Shown here: positions 52,528-54,663 of the stretch, piece after piece | How the letters are laid out: each line of letters begins with the position of its first letter | Numbering within the stretch: the first letter of the stretch is position 1 | NCBI GenBank assembly: GCA_029210875.1 | Contig: JARGFJ010000002.1 | Location: 69,689-124,351, forward strand | Origin: Gammaproteobacteria bacterium | GTDB taxonomy: Bacteria > Pseudomonadota > Gammaproteobacteria > Nitrosococcales > Methylophagaceae | DNA length: 54,663 nt | Direction of reading: 5' to 3' | The notes under the pieces: model-generated | What the model was told of the DNA's origin: nothing | Seen by the model: the letters and a program-made list of their open reading frames with translations, nothing else | Database searches by the model: none | Made by a program: the position numbers and the translations under genes

Positions 52528-54438
52528 ATGTTGAAAGCATTACTTGAAAAACTGTTGTCGAGTTCCAGGAGTGTCAAAAGGACAGTTACAGCTAGTTTAG
52601 ACTTTATTACAGTAATGTTCTCTCTTTGGCTTGCTTTTTGTTTGCGACTTGGTGAACTTTATTATCCTCCCCAGCATCAATGGTGGATTTTTCTAGCAGG
52701 TCCAGTAATAGCAATTCCTATTTTCATCAAATTTGGATTGTATCGAGCAATAATCCGTTATTTGGGCATGCGTGCAATCTGGACGGTGGTTCAAGCAACC
52801 ATGTTGTATTCCATTTTGTTTGCTTTGCTTGTTTTGATATCGAACGTTCAAGGTGTTCCTCGAACAGTTTATGGTATTCAAGCGGTGATAATTCTGTTGT
52901 TAGCTGGCGGCACGCGCCTCGCAGCAAGATGGTGGATAATCCACATTCAAAATAACTATGGTTCACTAGGTAAACAGAGTCAATGCATACCGCCAGTCAT
53001 TATTTATGGAGCTGGTTCTTCAGGCATGCAGTTGGTAGCGGCATTGAAAATGTCGCGGCAACTTCGCCCTGTTGCTTTTATAGATGATGATCCTGCATTG
53101 GAAAATAACCAAATCAATGGGCTTAATATCTATCCTTTTACCAAGTTAAGCCATTTAATTGACAGATATAAAGCCGTTGATGTGTTATTAGCACTACCTT
53201 CGGTTTCACGTAGTAGACGTAGTGACATTATCAGACTGCTGGAAGCCTATCCTGTACATGTGCGGTCATTGCCTGGGCTTATGGATTTGGCTGAAGGAAA
53301 AGTAAAGGTTTCTGATATACAAGAAGTGGATATTGGTGATTTGTTGGGTAGAGAGCCAGTTGAGCCGATAGCTGAATTATTACATGCCAATATCACAAAT
53401 AAATCAGTCATGGTGACAGGAGCGGGAGGCTCGATTGGTTCAGAGCTGTGTCGGCAAATTGCCAAACTTGAACCAACAACACTTATTTTGTACGAGCTTA
53501 ACGAATTTAGTTTGTACGCCATTGAAAAGGAGCTGCAACAACACCAATCGTCTTTAACGATTGTCGCTGTGCTAGGTTCTGTGCAAAATCAGCAACGATT
53601 AGAAAGAGTGTGTCAGCAATTCAATGTAAATACGATTTACCATGCTGCAGCATATAAACATGTTCCTTTGGTCGAAAAAAACACTACAGAAGCAATACAA
53701 AATAATATTTTTGGCACATTAAATTGTGCCAAAGCAGCTATTAATTCAAGTGTTGAAACCTTCGTTTTAATTTCTACTGATAAAGCGGTTAGGCCGAGCA
53801 ATACGATGGGAGCAAGCAAGCGTTTTGCCGAGTTAGTGTTGCAAGCACTTGCGCAAGATAATGAAAACAATCCATCCACACGCTTTACCATGGTACGTTT
53901 TGGTAATGTACTAGGGTCGTCCGGTTCAGTTGTTCCCTTGTTTAGAGAGCAAATTGCCAATGGTGGCCCAGTTACCGTAACTGATAAGCGCATTATTCGT
54001 TATTTTATGACCATTCCAGAAGCAGCCGAGCTAGTCATTCAGGCAGGATCCATGGGACAAGGCGGCGATGTTTTTGTATTGGACATGGGCGAGCCTGTCA
54101 AGATTGTTGATCTTGCTAAAAGGATGATTCATTTGAGTGGCTTTGTTGAAAAAGATCAACAGGATCCTGATGGTGATATTGAAATTATTTATACAGGTCT
54201 ACGTCCTGGTGAAAAACTGTATGAAGAGCTATTGATTGGTGACAAAGTATCAGATACCCAACACCCAAAAATAATGCGAGCACAAGAGCATATTATTGTC
54301 TGGGCAGAGTTAAGGTCGATTTTGCAGAAATTGCAACAATGTAACAATGAAAATGATTGTCAAAAAGTCCGAGATATTTTGATGACACACGTTTCAGGTT
54401 TTAAACCGCAATGCGGTGTGGAGGATTGGTTGAGTTGA
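52528..54438 (+). CDS. Membrane UDP-sugar 4,6-dehydratase/epimerase (WbpM/CapD type)
   Basis: This 636-residue enzyme of surface polysaccharide synthesis has four or five N-terminal helices (residues about 20-140), a first nucleotide-binding domain (VIIYGAGSSGMQLVAAL, about 152), and the catalytic SDR domain (from about 290). Its NAD site is TGAGGSIGSEL, and the active region is STDKAVRPSNTMGASKR, where the usual SYK is replaced by the methionine form typical of WbpM-type UDP-GlcNAc 4,6-dehydratases. LRPGEKLYEEL is also present. It makes the 4-keto-6-deoxy sugar that feeds O-antigen, capsule or glycan synthesis. It probably opens a polysaccharide locus beyond the window. Confidence 0.92.
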   Translation: MLKALLEKLLSSSRSVKRTVTASLDFITVMFSLWLAFCLRLGELYYPPQHQWWIFLAGPVIAIPIFIKFGLYRAIIRYLGMRAIWTVVQATMLYSILFALLVLISNVQGVPRTVYGIQAVIILLLAGGTRLAARWWIIHIQNNYGSLGKQSQCIPPVIIYGAGSSGMQLVAALKMSRQLRPVAFIDDDPALENNQINGLNIYPFTKLSHLIDRYKAVDVLLALPSVSRSRRSDIIRLLEAYPVHVRSLPGLMDLAEGKVKVSDIQEVDIGDLLGREPVEPIAELLHANITNKSVMVTGAGGSIGSELCRQIAKLEPTTLILYELNEFSLYAIEKELQQHQSSLTIVAVLGSVQNQQRLERVCQQFNVNTIYHAAAYKHVPLVEKNTTEAIQNNIFGTLNCAKAAINSSVETFVLISTDKAVRPSNTMGASKRFAELVLQALAQDNENNPSTRFTMVRFGNVLGSSGSVVPLFREQIANGGPVTVTDKRIIRYFMTIPEAAELVIQAGSMGQGGDVFVLDMGEPVKIVDLAKRMIHLSGFVEKDQQDPDGDIEIIYTGLRPGEKLYEELLIGDKVSDTQHPKIMRAQEHIIVWAELRSILQKLQQCNNENDCQKVRDILMTHVSGFKPQCGVEDWLS

Positions 54439-54448
54439 CCCCCGATCC

Positions 54449-54640
54449 ACAAGGTTCCTGATCGTGGGTTGGACTTCAGTCCAACATCAGACCGTCGGGT
54501 TAAAACCCGACCTACAGGGTTCCTGATCGTGGGTTGGACTTCAGTCCAACATCAGACTGTCGGGTTAAAACCCGACCTACAGGGTTCCTATCGTGGGTTG
54601 GACTTTATGACCATGGATGGTCAGTCCAGCATCAGCACAC
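54449..54640. repeat. 65-bp tandem hairpin repeats after the dehydratase gene
   Basis: Two nearly identical 65-base units (54449-54513 and 54514-54578) each carry a GTTGGACT/AGTCCAAC hairpin and a GTCGGGTT/AACCCGAC hairpin. A third, diverged unit (54579-54640) has 16 extra bases inside its first hairpin. They are the same family as 50984-51183, in opposite orientation. No gene is seen from 54439 to the window end. Confidence 0.88.
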
Positions 54641-54663
54641 GATTATTGCTTGCCTTGTTCTTT

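Noticed and set aside
54449-54640. CRISPR array
   Set aside because: The repeat unit is a 65-bp two-hairpin block with no unique spacers and no cas genes nearby.

Overview
The window looks like a chromosomal segment of an AT-rich, E. coli-like gammaproteobacterium that fixes CO2. Two things point there. Gene neighbourhoods are typical of gammaproteobacteria: secA-argJ, corB-ypjD next to ffh-rpsP-rimM-trmD-rplS, mutY-yggX, xerD-dsbC, and close YheS, Uup and YbiT homologues. There is also a complete form II RuBisCO module (cbbM, cbbQ, cbbO, and a divergent LysR regulator of CbbR type). Form II RuBisCO in this setting is usual for sulfur- or iron-oxidising autotrophs such as the Thiomicrospira/Thiothrix type, but no energy-metabolism genes are present to settle the lineage.

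Layout. 1-2919: end of secA, argJ and a DUF3549-like gene on the plus strand. 2928-8051: minus-strand genes for MarC, a second-type peptide deformylase, a prolyl-hydroxylase-like 2OG oxygenase, a fused SpmA/SpmB membrane protein and the RNA helicase DeaD. 8238-11865: a formate/nitrite-type channel, dodecin, a small unknown gene and a CBS-PAS-GGDEF-EAL gene broken by a one-base frameshift. 12004-18301: minus-strand ASCH protein, SYLF lipoprotein-like protein, YbiT, GIY-YIG protein, MsrB, a Cache-GGDEF diguanylate cyclase and a MATE exporter. 18392-25133: ung, two more ABC-F ATPases (YheS, Uup), a spermidine-synthase-like protein and an AGCS symporter.

25215-32520 is the carbon-fixation region: cbbM with a strong hairpin after it, cbbQ, cbbO, a DUF4197 gene and an unknown membrane cytochrome c, with cbbR divergent. 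The cbbM/cbbR gap carries a perfect LysR-type palindrome and a 15-bp direct repeat. A 200-bp structured element closed by a perfect 20-bp inverted repeat lies between cbbR and its convergent neighbour.

32722-42191 is minus-strand: an FMN-binding-type protein coupled to an HExxH membrane protein, cold shock protein, yggX, mutY, an AsmA protein, a 658-residue unknown, corB and ypjD. 42333-50983 holds translation and envelope housekeeping genes: the ffh-rplS cluster, xerD, yajQ, dsbC, lpxH, a periplasmic cyclophilin and cysS. 50984-54663 holds folD, tRNA-Pro, tRNA-Arg and a WbpM/CapD-type dehydratase that probably opens a polysaccharide locus. This part is bracketed by two clusters of one hairpin-repeat family in opposite orientation.

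No gene-free stretch exceeds 300 bases except the tRNA region. No insertion sequence, CRISPR array, phage or rRNA was seen. The best candidates for something undescribed are the 200-bp element beside cbbR, the hairpin repeats with nested insertions, the membrane cytochrome below the cbb genes, and the coupled HExxH/flavin-barrel pair.
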